Shown here: positions 16,838-24,555 of the stretch, one piece after another
How the letters are laid out: each line of letters opens with the position of its first letter
Numbering within the stretch: the stretch's first letter is position 1
Assembly: GCA_016235865.1 (NCBI GenBank)
Contig: JACRIK010000021.1
Coordinates: 177,668 to 241,667, forward strand
DNA: 64,000 bases
Direction: 5' to 3'
Origin: Planctomycetota bacterium
Lineage (GTDB): Bacteria; Planctomycetota; MHYJ01; JACQXL01
The notes under the pieces: model-generated
What the model was told of the DNA's origin: nothing
The model's database searches: none
The model's input: only the letters and a program-made list of their open reading frames with translations
Made by a program: the position numbers and the translations under genes

Positions 16838-18316
16838 TCAACACGAACACTGCGCCTTGCGCCGGTCCTGTTCTATCTCCTTAAACATACTGTCCGATAT
16901 CTTGGTCGGATAGACACCGGTAAAGCAGGCCGTGCAATATTTGTTATTCCCCTGGCTGCATGAGGATGCGAATTTCCTGATACTGACCGCCTTAGTTAGT
17001 CCGTTCAGGGTTTGGTAAATCAATTTATCTGCGCCGATTTCCTTGGCAATCTTATCCTCGTTTTTATTCCGAGCAATGAATTCGTTCTTGGTCTGCATAT
17101 CAATGCCATAGACGCAGGGATACCTCAGGGGCGGGCAGGTCACGGCCAGATAGACCTCTTTGGCTCCGGCGTTTTTTACCAGATTGATTATCTCGCGTGA
17201 GGTCGTGCCCCGGACAATGCTGTCATCAACCAGAAGAACCTTCTTGCCGCTGATTTCGGCCCTGATGGGATTGAGTTTTTGCCGGACCGTGCTTTCCCGC
17301 GCTTCCTGCAAGGGCATAATGAAGGTCCGTCCGATATAGCGGTTCTTGACCAGTCCTTCGCGGAAGGGCAGTCCCAGTTTCTCGGCCATGGTCGTTGCGG
17401 CCGGCTTGGCGCTGTCCGGAACCGGCACCACGATATCGGCCTTGATATTCCGCTTGATGACCTCTTTGGCCAGTTCCTCGCCCAGCCGCAGCCGGGCTTC
17501 ATAGACATTGATACCATCCATAACGGAATCCGGCCGGGCAAAATATATCCATTCAAAAATGCAAGGCGTATGGGCCTTCTTCATCAGGCGCTTGGAGAAC
17601 AACTGGCGCTGGGCCTTGAAGAACGGTTCCTGTTCCTGGATGAAAATCGCCTCGCCCGGCATCACGTCGCGTTCCAGTTGATAGCCCAGGATATCCAGCG
17701 GCACGCTTTCCGAGGCAAAGGCGTAATTATCGTCCTTCCGGCCGAAGACCAGCGGCTTGATGCCCTGCGGGTCGCGGAAGGCAAACATTCCTTTATTGGC
17801 GATTATGCCCACCACCGAATAACTGCCCTGGACCTTCTTGAAGACAGCATGAACCGCCTTAAAAACCATTTCGGGAGAGAACTTGCGTAGATTATTATTT
17901 GCCAATTCATTGGCGAAGACATTCAGGATGGTCTCGACATCACAGCGGGAATTCAGATGGTAGAAACTGTCTTTCTCCAGCGCCTTTTTTAGTTCCGAGT
18001 AATTGGTGACGTTGCCGTTATGGGCCATGGCAATACCCAGCGGCACATTGATATAAAATGGCTGGGCATCCTCGGCATCACCGCCGCCGATAGTCGGATA
18101 GCGGGTATGGCCGATTCCCATATTACCATTCAAACGGGCGATATTCTTCTGGTTGAATATATTCTGGACCAGTCCGTTGCCCTTCTTGAGATGGAACTGC
18201 TGGTCGCAGGTGATGATGCCGGCCGCATCCTGGCCCCGGTGCTGTAATGCGCCTAAGCCGTTATAGAGCTCGCCGACAATGTTCCCAGAACCGCAAACAC
18301 CTAATATTCCGCACAT
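16838..18316 (-). CDS. purF: Amidophosphoribosyltransferase
   Basis: A 492-residue enzyme starting MCGILGVCG, so the catalytic cysteine of the class II glutaminase directly follows the initiator Met and no propeptide is present. QHRGQDAAGI and TRYPTIGGGDAEDAQPF belong to the glutaminase domain; VLLVDDSIVRGTTSREI is the PRPP-binding loop of the phosphoribosyltransferase domain. The C-terminal CTACFTGVYPT resembles the cluster-binding region of the iron-sulfur (Bacillus-type) PurF. It makes phosphoribosylamine, the committed step of purine synthesis. It is flanked by 8-nt arrays on both sides. Confidence 0.95.
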   Translation of the reverse strand: MCGILGVCGSGNIVGELYNGLGALQHRGQDAAGIITCDQQFHLKKGNGLVQNIFNQKNIARLNGNMGIGHTRYPTIGGGDAEDAQPFYINVPLGIAMAHNGNVTNYSELKKALEKDSFYHLNSRCDVETILNVFANELANNNLRKFSPEMVFKAVHAVFKKVQGSYSVVGIIANKGMFAFRDPQGIKPLVFGRKDDNYAFASESVPLDILGYQLERDVMPGEAIFIQEQEPFFKAQRQLFSKRLMKKAHTPCIFEWIYFARPDSVMDGINVYEARLRLGEELAKEVIKRNIKADIVVPVPDSAKPAATTMAEKLGLPFREGLVKNRYIGRTFIMPLQEARESTVRQKLNPIRAEISGKKVLLVDDSIVRGTTSREIINLVKNAGAKEVYLAVTCPPLRYPCVYGIDMQTKNEFIARNKNEDKIAKEIGADKLIYQTLNGLTKAVSIRKFASSCSQGNNKYCTACFTGVYPTKISDSMFKEIEQDRRKAQCSC

Positions 18317-18323
18317 TAAATTG

Positions 18324-18420
18324 GTCTCCCTGTCTACCGGTCATCCGGTCTATCTGTCAGGCGGTCATTCGGTCTACCTGTCAATAGGTTGTCCGGTCTA
18401 TCGGTCGGTCTGTCGACCGG
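18324..18420 (+). repeat. 8-nt array, junction 2 (purF 5' side)
   Basis: Twelve consecutive 8-base units without any indel, each beginning GTC or GTT (GTCTACCG, GTCATCCG, GTCTATCT, GTCAGGCG and so on). The array fills the whole space between the purF start and the stop of the four-helix-bundle gene. Confidence 0.9.
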
Positions 18421-18777
18421 TTATTTCTTCCTTAAATATCGCCTGAGTCCATCTATTAGTTTACGACAAAGCGTTGCGGTTTGATATATCCTGTCAAATT
18501 TATTCTGGTTAATATAGTTTTGGTCTAATGCGACGTATAAACATGATTGAATCTCAGAAGCGGAGTTTCTTGAATAGCCCAAATAGCGCAGGAAATCATT
18601 ATCTCCGCCGCTATCAAATCCTTCGGCAATATTATTCATTGTAGAAATTGCTGACCCTGTTATCTGGTCTACCAGTCGCCTGTCTTTGGTAAAATTAGCG
18701 GCTATCTGGTAAACCATTTTTGTAAGTTCCCTGGCTTTCTTCCAGCACTCTAAATCTTCGAATCTATTTACTTTCAT
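18421..18777 (-). CDS. Four-helix-bundle protein (23S rRNA intervening-sequence type)
   Basis: A 118-residue all-helical protein: FEDLECWKKARELTKMVYQI, then ITGSAISTMNNIAEGFDSGG, YLGYSRNSASEIQSCLYVAL and a final helix ending RYLRKK. This is the four-helix bundle first found encoded in 23S rRNA intervening sequences and widespread as a stand-alone gene in environmental bacteria. Its function is unknown; members often accompany repetitive or mobile DNA. Here it is enclosed by two 8-nt arrays (18324-18420 and 18784-18895), an association worth noting. Confidence 0.9.
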   Translation of the reverse strand: MKVNRFEDLECWKKARELTKMVYQIAANFTKDRRLVDQITGSAISTMNNIAEGFDSGGDNDFLRYLGYSRNSASEIQSCLYVALDQNYINQNKFDRIYQTATLCRKLIDGLRRYLRKK

Positions 18778-18783
18778 TATGCA

Positions 18784-18895
18784 GTCATCCTGTCTATCGG
18801 TCTCCCTGTCTGTCTGTTAACCGGCTAACCGGCCGACTGTTAGACCGACCCACCGACTGGCCGACCGGCTGACTGGTTGACCGGCCGACTGTCCT
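18784..18895 (+). repeat. 8-nt array, junction 3
   Basis: Fourteen 8-base units with no indel. The first ones read GTCATCCT, GTCTATCG, GTCTCCCT, GTCTGTCT; later ones read ACTGGCCG, ACCGGCTG, ACTGGTTG, ACCGGCCG. The switch from GTC..CG to the CCGG/GAC form allows folding of one half on the other. The array overlaps the NRAMP stop codon. Confidence 0.9.
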
Positions 18896-20258
18896 ATCCG
18901 CCACTCAAGCCGACCACCACCAGCACCAGGGCGCAGATGGTGATGGCCACGGTGGCCGTAATCGCCGCGGTATTCATCAGCCAGCCGCTCCGGTATTCGC
19001 CCATCAGCTTCTTCTTGTTAATCAGGATGAGCATAATGATTAACACCGGCGGCAGCAGCAACCCGTTCAGGGTCTGCGAGATAATCATTATCCAAATCAG
19101 TGAAATCTTCGGAATCAACACTATAACGGTTCCGATAATCAATTGCAAGGTAAATATGCCGTAAAATTGGGGCGCTTCTATGAATCGTTTGGAGACGCCG
19201 CTCTCCCAGCCGAATATTTCGCAGACCGAGAACGAGGTGGACAGGGGCAGGATGATGCCGGCGCCGATTGAGGCAATCAATAACCCGATGGCAAACAGGT
19301 AGGTAGTGTAACTCCCGCCCAGCGGAGACAATGCCAGTGCCACGTCTTCCGCGCTCCGGACTCCGCTTCCGCCCTTACCGTGCAGGCACGAGGCGGTCAC
19401 GATAATAAAGAATATCACCAGCCCGACGCTCAGGCCCGAGAACAGCGCCTCCCACCTGAAATACTTGTAATTGGAAATGGTGATGCCCTTTTCCACCACG
19501 CTGGACTGGTGATAGAAGACCATCCAGGGCGCCAGGGTGGTGCCGATTAAGGCCACCATCAGCATCAGGAACTTATGGTCGAAACTGAATGACGGCGTGA
19601 TGACCGCCTGTCTGACCTCGGCCCAATCCACCGGCGCCAGGAATCCGGCCACGATATAACACCCGTAGAACAGGATGCCGACCAGGAAGACCTTCTCAAA
19701 CCGCTTATAGTTGGCCTTGATGGTCAGAATCCACAGGGCCGCGACTATCATCGGCACGGACAGGTATTTATTGGACAGATAATTGATATTTAAGAGCGTC
19801 ATAGCCGCGGCAATGCCGGCGATATTGGAGGCCGCGTTGGCAATGCCGGCGATGAACTTTCCGACCATGATGTAGAACGAGGCCTTGACCCCGAAGTTTT
19901 CTCTGATGAGGTCTGATAAACCCTTGCCGGTGACCGCGCCTAATCGTCCGCTCATATCCTGGTAGAGCAATAAAATAGCCACTACCGGAATCACCATCCA
20001 GAGCATGCCCAGCCCGAAATCAATCCCGGCTACGGAATAGGTGGTGATACCGCCGGCATCGTTGCCGAAATTGCCGGTAATCAAACCCGGGCCCATTAGG
20101 GACAGGACGATTAAGAAACTTGCCCAGAAGCCTTTCTTACTCGCTGTTAACGACGAAGGAGTGTTACAGCGAGTTAGACCCGCCTCTGGCGGGTTCTGGT
20201 TGCCAGTTTGCACCGGTGGGGTAGCTTCACCTTGCGAAGTGGTTGGAACATTATTCAT
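18894..20258 (-). CDS. NRAMP-related divalent metal transporter with palindrome-encoded N-terminal extension
   Basis: A 454-residue membrane protein with about 11 transmembrane helices and the NRAMP fold. Helix 1 reads GPGLITGNFGNDAGG instead of the canonical DPGN motif, and helix 6 reads APWMVFYHQSSVVEKG instead of MPHN-type. Substitutions at these two metal-binding helices mark a non-canonical NRAMP subgroup, so the transported ion (Mn2+, Mg2+ or other) cannot be stated. The first 40 residues precede the conserved core. Residues about 22-40 are encoded by a compound palindromic element (20139-20194) that keeps the frame. It is flanked by 8-nt arrays. Confidence 0.85.
   Translation of the reverse strand: MNNVPTTSQGEATPPVQTGNQNPPEAGLTRCNTPSSLTASKKGFWASFLIVLSLMGPGLITGNFGNDAGGITTYSVAGIDFGLGMLWMVIPVVAILLLYQDMSGRLGAVTGKGLSDLIRENFGVKASFYIMVGKFIAGIANAASNIAGIAAAMTLLNINYLSNKYLSVPMIVAALWILTIKANYKRFEKVFLVGILFYGCYIVAGFLAPVDWAEVRQAVITPSFSFDHKFLMLMVALIGTTLAPWMVFYHQSSVVEKGITISNYKYFRWEALFSGLSVGLVIFFIIVTASCLHGKGGSGVRSAEDVALALSPLGGSYTTYLFAIGLLIASIGAGIILPLSTSFSVCEIFGWESGVSKRFIEAPQFYGIFTLQLIIGTVIVLIPKISLIWIMIISQTLNGLLLPPVLIIMLILINKKKLMGEYRSGWLMNTAAITATVAITICALVLVVVGLSGG
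20139..20194 (+). mobile_element. Compound palindromic element, copy 3 (in frame inside the NRAMP gene)
   Basis: ACTCGCTGT (20139-20147) pairs with ACAGCGAGT (20166-20174); next to it ACCCGCC (20178-20184) pairs with GGCGGGT (20188-20194). The core resembles copy 2 at tRNA-Val with three transitions in 24 bases, and the outer arms equal those of copy 1. It encodes about residues 22-40 of the NRAMP protein. Confidence 0.75.
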
Positions 20259-20265
20259 GTTTTCT

Positions 20266-20313
20266 GTCTATCTGTCTGCCTGTCTTCCGGTTCGCCTGTC
20301 GACTGGCTGACCA
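20266..20313 (+). repeat. 8-nt array, junction 4
   Basis: Six units: GTCTATCT, GTCTGCCT, GTCTTCCG, GTTCGCCT, GTCGACTG, GCTGACCA. It fills the gap between the NRAMP start and the EamA stop. Confidence 0.8.
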
Positions 20314-20742
20314 TCATCCTATCTTCACCAGCCAGACACCGCCGATAATCAGTCCGGCGCCGAGAATCCGAAACAGAGTCGCCTGTTCACCCAGGATTAA
20401 TATGCCCAGCAGGGCAGTAACTAACGGATAGGTGGCTGAAATCGGGATAATCTTTGAGGTAGCGCCTAATTTCAGCGCCCCGAAATAGGTCAGCATGGCC
20501 AGGAAACCGGCAATCAGTCCGGTAGCCGCGAACAGGAGCATGGTCTTGGGCGGGGTGGACAGGACTTCCCTGGTCTTGCCCATTACGATTACAGTGATGA
20601 AAACCGCGATGATGATGGCCAGGTTCCTGAATGCCAGTCCGACTATGGGCGAGGTGGTTTCCAGCCCCTTCTTTTCCATTATTGGCGTAGTGCCCCAGAG
20701 TATGGCGGTCAGAATCAGAAGTATGACAATATTTAGCTGCAT
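20314..20742 (-). CDS. EamA-domain (DMT superfamily) membrane protein, single-domain
   Basis: A 142-residue protein with five predicted transmembrane helices and one EamA unit: LWGTTPIMEKKGLETTSP at the N-terminus and a C-terminal PLVTALLGILILGEQATLFR followed by GAGLIIGGVWLV. Most EamA transporters have two such units (about 300 residues); single-unit members are thought to work as dimers, like the small multidrug resistance family. Substrate unknown. It shares the strand of the NRAMP gene and is separated from it only by an 8-nt array. Confidence 0.85.
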   Translation of the reverse strand: MQLNIVILLILTAILWGTTPIMEKKGLETTSPIVGLAFRNLAIIIAVFITVIVMGKTREVLSTPPKTMLLFAATGLIAGFLAMLTYFGALKLGATSKIIPISATYPLVTALLGILILGEQATLFRILGAGLIIGGVWLVKIG

Positions 20743-20765
20743 TGTTTTAGTCGTTAAGTTTGCCG

Positions 20766-20813
20766 GTTTTCCTGTCTACCGGTCAACCGGCCGACTGACT
20801 GACCGGAAGACCG
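20766..20813 (+). repeat. 8-nt array, junction 5
   Basis: Six units: GTTTTCCT, GTCTACCG, GTCAACCG, GCCGACTG, ACTGACCG, GAAGACCG. The unit again changes from GTC..CG to its partial reverse complement. It lies upstream of the EamA gene. Confidence 0.85.
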
Positions 20814-20849
20814 AATATAAATGTTTTGTTCGGTAAAAGCAAGAAATTT

Positions 20850-20914
20850 AACAACTGGATTAAACGGATTAATCAGATTAATTAAATCAGTTAAATCTGC
20901 TAAATCCTGTTGTT
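20850..20914 (+). repeat. 9-nt GGATTAA/TTAATCC hairpin
   Basis: AACAAC (20850) pairs with GTTGTT (20909-20914). Inside, three 9-base units (TGGATTAAA, CGGATTAAT, CAGATTAAT) are followed by three reverse-complement units (TAAATCAGT, TAAATCTGC, TAAATCCTG). A clean example of the array-plus-inverted-array design. Confidence 0.8.
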
Positions 20915-21238
20915 TATACTTTCCTATACGGGGAGAAATAATAACCCGAATAATCAAGAATAAACATTGCTTGGAAAAGAGCAAAATGGCCCTGTCCCCC
21001 GAACTCTACTGAGACCGCGTTAGCGAATGCTTTCGGGGGACTGGTCGGGAGTACGCCAAAGGCGCACGCACCGGGCTCTAAGCGTTAGCGTGACTCCGAG
21101 TACCTACTGGAACGCAGGTCAACAGGATGGTGGTAAATTCGGGCGGGGGCGGATTTAATTTGCATTCATTCCGGAAAGTGGTATGATATCATTAAATTCG
21201 TACGTGTCCCCAGATTACCCAGATTACCAAAAACGATT

Positions 21239-21454
21239 ATGGTGGAAGAAACAATCAGGAATCTTCCGGTTACTTTTGGTATTTCTGATATAGAACGTGT
21301 ATGTCCGGCCGTGAGCCGCGATATGATTAGAAATGTTCTAAACCGTATGCGTCGAGAAGGGTATCTAACCTGCAAAGGAACCGGCCGGCGGGCGCTTTGG
21401 GAGAAACGTGGTAATAAACCCCCTAAACGTGGTAGTAAACGTGGTAATAACTAA
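21239..21454 (+). CDS. Small winged-helix DNA-binding protein
   Basis: A 71-residue protein: TFGISDIERVCPAVSRDMIR then NVLNRMRREGYLTCKGTGRR and a basic tail. It resembles the winged-helix found at the C-terminus of Fic-type or regulatory proteins, with a recognition helix around SRDMIRNVLNRM. No upstream part of a larger gene is seen and there is no clear ribosome-binding site, so it could be a small regulator or a leftover of a degraded gene. It sits at the left edge of the accessory region. Confidence 0.5.
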   Translation: MVEETIRNLPVTFGISDIERVCPAVSRDMIRNVLNRMRREGYLTCKGTGRRALWEKRGNKPPKRGSKRGNN

Positions 21455-21748
21455 TTAAGCATTCGGCAGTTAATGACGGAAGAAACCTTGCCCGGCAAAG
21501 AGCAAAATGATAGGATGGAATTAAATGGCGTCACCGGAATACCGGAGCGGCGATAGAGAAGAAGATGGCCGGTGAAATCTGGGAGCAGTTAAAGGACGGA
21601 ACCCTGACCAATGCGGCTAACCTGACTAACCAGGACCAGGTTAATTCATTGTGTAATTGGCTGATTAAATTATAGGGGAATAATCGGCGTCACCGGAATT
21701 ACAAGGAATGTGTTTCGGGGAAGATAAGATATATACTGGAGATTATAA
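21455..21748 (+). other. Spacer with a possible 36-codon remnant
   Basis: The only notable reading frame is ATG 21565 to TAG 21675 (36 residues, [14 protein letters not shown] start), which I cannot assign and which may be a gene remnant. Two similar GCGTCACCGGAAT sequences at about 21528 and 21687 flank it. Confidence 0.35.
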
Positions 21749-22219
21749 ATGAATACAGATATTCTTACTGCTTTGATTGGCGCAGGAGGCACTATTATTG
21801 GAGCAATTATAGGTGCTCTTTTGGCCAGAACTGATTTTTTTGACAGATTATTTAAGGGAAGTAAGTTTTTGAGTTTAGTGGGGAAATGGAAATCTACTTG
21901 GGAAGATTATAATTATCCAAACAATGCTTATAAAGAATTATTAGTTATTGAACGTCAAAAAGGATCAAATATTTATGGATATATAACCATGGAGGATAAA
22001 CCAGACAAGAAATGGAATTTTGAAGGTAATTTTAGCGGACGTTTCTTGCAGTTATTCTATTTTCCATCTAAAGAAGCAGAAGATAAACTCTTTCTTGATT
22101 ATGGTTGTTACTTCTTTGAAATGCAAGGTAACGGAGCTTTTAAAGGATACTCTATAGGCTTTGATTATGAAGCAAATAGTATGGGCGTTTCAACGCATAG
22201 AATTGAAAGAATTAGATAG
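21749..22219 (+). CDS. Hypothetical membrane-anchored protein, AT-rich
   Basis: A 156-residue protein with an N-terminal transmembrane helix rich in glycine (TALIGAGGTIIGAIIGALLA, residues about 6-25). A soluble domain contains SLVGKWKSTWEDYNYPNNAY and KWNFEGNFSGRFLQLFYF. The pattern (lipocalin-like strand order) is suggestive but unassigned. Codon use is clearly more AT-rich than in neighbouring genes (many AAA, GAA, TTA codons), consistent with recent transfer. GGAGAT-type sequence precedes the ATG. Function unknown. Confidence 0.65.
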   Translation: MNTDILTALIGAGGTIIGAIIGALLARTDFFDRLFKGSKFLSLVGKWKSTWEDYNYPNNAYKELLVIERQKGSNIYGYITMEDKPDKKWNFEGNFSGRFLQLFYFPSKEAEDKLFLDYGCYFFEMQGNGAFKGYSIGFDYEANSMGVSTHRIERIR

Positions 22220-22322
22220 CACGAAAGATTCGGAGAATGCAGTTTTATCTTAATTATACCGAAGAAAATATTAATTCGAAATTCGGAGGAAAGTGTATTG
22301 TGTCCCCGGAATTTACAGTCAA

Positions 22323-24374
22323 ATGAAGCGTCAGAAATTGTCCGAATATCTTGACCGTATCAAATCAGCCCTGGACCAGCAGGACTATAACAATGCGAAA
22401 CGAATAGGCGAAACGGCCCTGAAAAAACTCCGTACCCTCTCTTATTCTTCTCTGGATAAATACCAGTTGTATGTAAATTTAGGAGGCGTTTATTATCATC
22501 TGGCGGAATATTCCCGTTCTTTGGACATTTTTTACCGGGCTTATCTGGTATCAGTAAGGTTTTCTCTTTCGGAGACAAGGATTATTTATGCCTCATTTGG
22601 TATGGGGCATAATCTTCTTATGATGAGAAATCTTGACCTGGCCTTAGCCCAGTTCCAGAAGGTGGAACAGTACTATAAAAAATATGGTGATAAGATATTT
22701 CCGATGGATGCTCAACGTGATGCGTGGACTCTGCTTATGATTGGGCATTGCTATCTTGGTAAAAACGAATTAGAAAAGGTAAGTGATGTTATTGAAAACA
22801 GATTGTCTTCTCGCGAGATTATTCTCTTATCTAAAGAAGCTCTTGCGGATTATAACCAGCTCAGAGGTGGGTATTTGATTGCCATAAATGAATACAAGCA
22901 AGCTCGTGAATCATTACGGGAATGTATTAAACTCGGTGAACAATTTAACCTTCCTACAAGAATACTGGACGCCAAAAGCTATTTGGCTGTAATTAACCTT
23001 CTGGAAAATAAGATAGATGATGCCATTAAAACATTACTGGAAAACCTGAGAGATGCCAGGCGTCTGAAATTCAATAACTTCATTTGCGAATCAGGACTTC
23101 TTTTGAGTAAGTGCTATTTGCTTAAAGGTCTGCCTGACAAGTCCGCATCTATAGAGGAGCGTATCAAACCCATCCTGGCAAAATTAGATACGGTTTGGCT
23201 CTATGAAAAGATCCGTGAATTTGAGAAACTCTATCGCCAGTTGAAATTGCCCAGGCAATCGCAACCCATCCCAGCGATTTTGGTCAATGCATTGAGTCGC
23301 CGTCATGAAACCTCGCCTTATAAATGGAGTATCATTGGTAACTCTGCGGCGATGCAAGAGGTATTTCAGCTAATAGAAAAGATTGCCCCGACGGATTTGC
23401 CGATATTAATCCAGGGCGAGACCGGCACCGGCAAGGAACTGATTGCCCAGGCGATTCACGCCAATAGCCCACGTTCAGCCAAGACCTTCCTGGCATTTAA
23501 TTGCGGGGCGATACCGGAGTCGCTTCTGGAAAGCGCGCTCTTTGGCCATACCAAGGGCGCCTTTACCGGCGCGGAAGAAGACAAAAAAGGTTATATTGAA
23601 CTGGCCTCTGGCGGCACGCTCTTTATAGACGAGATTAGCAGTATGTCAGGCGGGATGCAGCAGAAACTCCTGCGGGTCCTGGAGGAGAATCTGGTCTGGC
23701 GGATTTGCGCTCAGAAACAGATAGCCGTCAACACCCGTTTCATCTTTGCCAGCAACCAGGACATAAAGCAAATGGTTAAGCAGAAGTTATTTAGGGAAGA
23801 CCTGTTTTACCGGATTAATACTATTATTGTTAATCTGCCGACTTTAAGAGAACGGAAAGAGGATGTGCCGTTATTGATAGAACACTTCCTTAAGAAATAC
23901 CACCCCTCACCCCAATCAATCAAATCCCCCCATCCCCCTTTTGCAAAGGGGGAGAAAGGGGGATTAGAAATAAGGGGAGATTTTATTCCCGAAGTATCGC
24001 AAGACGCCCTCCGTCTCCTCACCGCCTATTCCTGGCCCGGCAATATCCGCGAACTGGAAAACGAGATAAAACGTATCTGTGTATTACACCCGAATACAAA
24101 TCTTATTATTAAACCAATGTTGTCCGATATCATCCGCAATTATTCGGCTGATGAAACCCAGTTGCCTGCCCGACCATCAGGCGGTGCCGGCGCAACCCTT
24201 AAGGAATTAACCTGCGCCTTCCAAAGAAATATGATTATCCAAACCATTAAAAAATGTAATGGCCGTATTACACATGCGGCCCGCTTACTTGGGTTCACTC
24301 GTCCCCATCTGCATGAAAAAATGAGGCAACTAAATATCCCATCCGGCAAAAGTAATAAAAACCTGTCAGTGTAA
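22323..24374 (+). CDS. Sigma-54-dependent transcriptional activator with TPR-type sensor region
   Basis: Starting at ATG 22323 the product is 683 residues; a GTG at 22293 is possible but too close to GGAGGA. Residues about 5-320 are a helical TPR-like region, probably the sensor. Residues about 335-570 are a sigma-54 AAA+ domain with Walker A GETGTGKE, the sigma-contacting loop GAFTGA and Walker B GGTLFIDEI, followed by the R-finger region. The C-terminus (NGRITHAARLLGFTRPHLHE) is a Fis-type helix-turn-helix. A 45-base C/G-rich repeat (23922-23966) is inserted in frame between the AAA+ core and the WPGNIRELEN segment. It likely activates the sigma-54 promoter at 24493 in front of the next gene. 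Confidence 0.9.
   Translation: MKRQKLSEYLDRIKSALDQQDYNNAKRIGETALKKLRTLSYSSLDKYQLYVNLGGVYYHLAEYSRSLDIFYRAYLVSVRFSLSETRIIYASFGMGHNLLMMRNLDLALAQFQKVEQYYKKYGDKIFPMDAQRDAWTLLMIGHCYLGKNELEKVSDVIENRLSSREIILLSKEALADYNQLRGGYLIAINEYKQARESLRECIKLGEQFNLPTRILDAKSYLAVINLLENKIDDAIKTLLENLRDARRLKFNNFICESGLLLSKCYLLKGLPDKSASIEERIKPILAKLDTVWLYEKIREFEKLYRQLKLPRQSQPIPAILVNALSRRHETSPYKWSIIGNSAAMQEVFQLIEKIAPTDLPILIQGETGTGKELIAQAIHANSPRSAKTFLAFNCGAIPESLLESALFGHTKGAFTGAEEDKKGYIELASGGTLFIDEISSMSGGMQQKLLRVLEENLVWRICAQKQIAVNTRFIFASNQDIKQMVKQKLFREDLFYRINTIIVNLPTLRERKEDVPLLIEHFLKKYHPSPQSIKSPHPPFAKGEKGGLEIRGDFIPEVSQDALRLLTAYSWPGNIRELENEIKRICVLHPNTNLIIKPMLSDIIRNYSADETQLPARPSGGAGATLKELTCAFQRNMIIQTIKKCNGRITHAARLLGFTRPHLHEKMRQLNIPSGKSNKNLSV
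23922..23966 (+). repeat. AATCCCCC...GGGGGATT palindromic repeat, in frame in the activator gene
   Basis: AATCCCCC-type and AGGGGGATT-type arms surround CCCCCTTT-TGC-AAAGGGGG. The 45 bases equal 15 codons and encode SPHPPFAKGEKGG-like residues at about 534-548. Related intergenic copies lie at 28733-28777 and 29488-29531. Confidence 0.85.
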
Positions 24375-24492
24375 GATTTTCCTGACACCCAATCCTAAAA
24401 TCTCATTATTCCCGTCTTTGACGATATTCCCTAACTCATTGATAAGCAAGGTAATAAGAAATCTTTATTGAATCTGTAAGTCCTCATCCATC

Positions 24493-24508
24493 TGGCACGA
24501 TATTTGCA
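24493..24508 (+). promoter_or_regulatory. Sigma-54 (-24/-12) promoter of the large surface protein
   Basis: TGGCAC (24493-24498) and TTGCA (24504-24508) put the invariant GG and GC doublets exactly 10 bases apart, the canonical RpoN spacing. Start of transcription is expected near 24520, about 36 bases before the ATG at 24556. A sigma-54 activator gene ends 119 bases upstream. Confidence 0.9.
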
Positions 24509-24555
24509 TATATATAGGTAAGATTAACCGTGTAAAAACATAAGCAGGAGGTTGT

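Larger units (their letters stand above)
20743..21238 (+). other. Gene-free spacer with 8-nt array, 9-nt hairpin and scattered palindromes
   Basis: No credible coding sequence. It holds the fifth 8-nt array (20766-20813), a GGATTAAAC-type hairpin (20850-20914), and a palindrome-rich stretch (about 21000-21125) with repeated GCGTTAGCG and GGAGTAC/GACTCC. A GTGTCCCC motif near 21204 also occurs near 22300. Confidence 0.6.

Noticed and set aside
20754..21012. Small overlapping frames in the EamA spacer
   Set aside because: They run across the 8-nt and 9-nt arrays and have no ribosome-binding site or recognisable domain.
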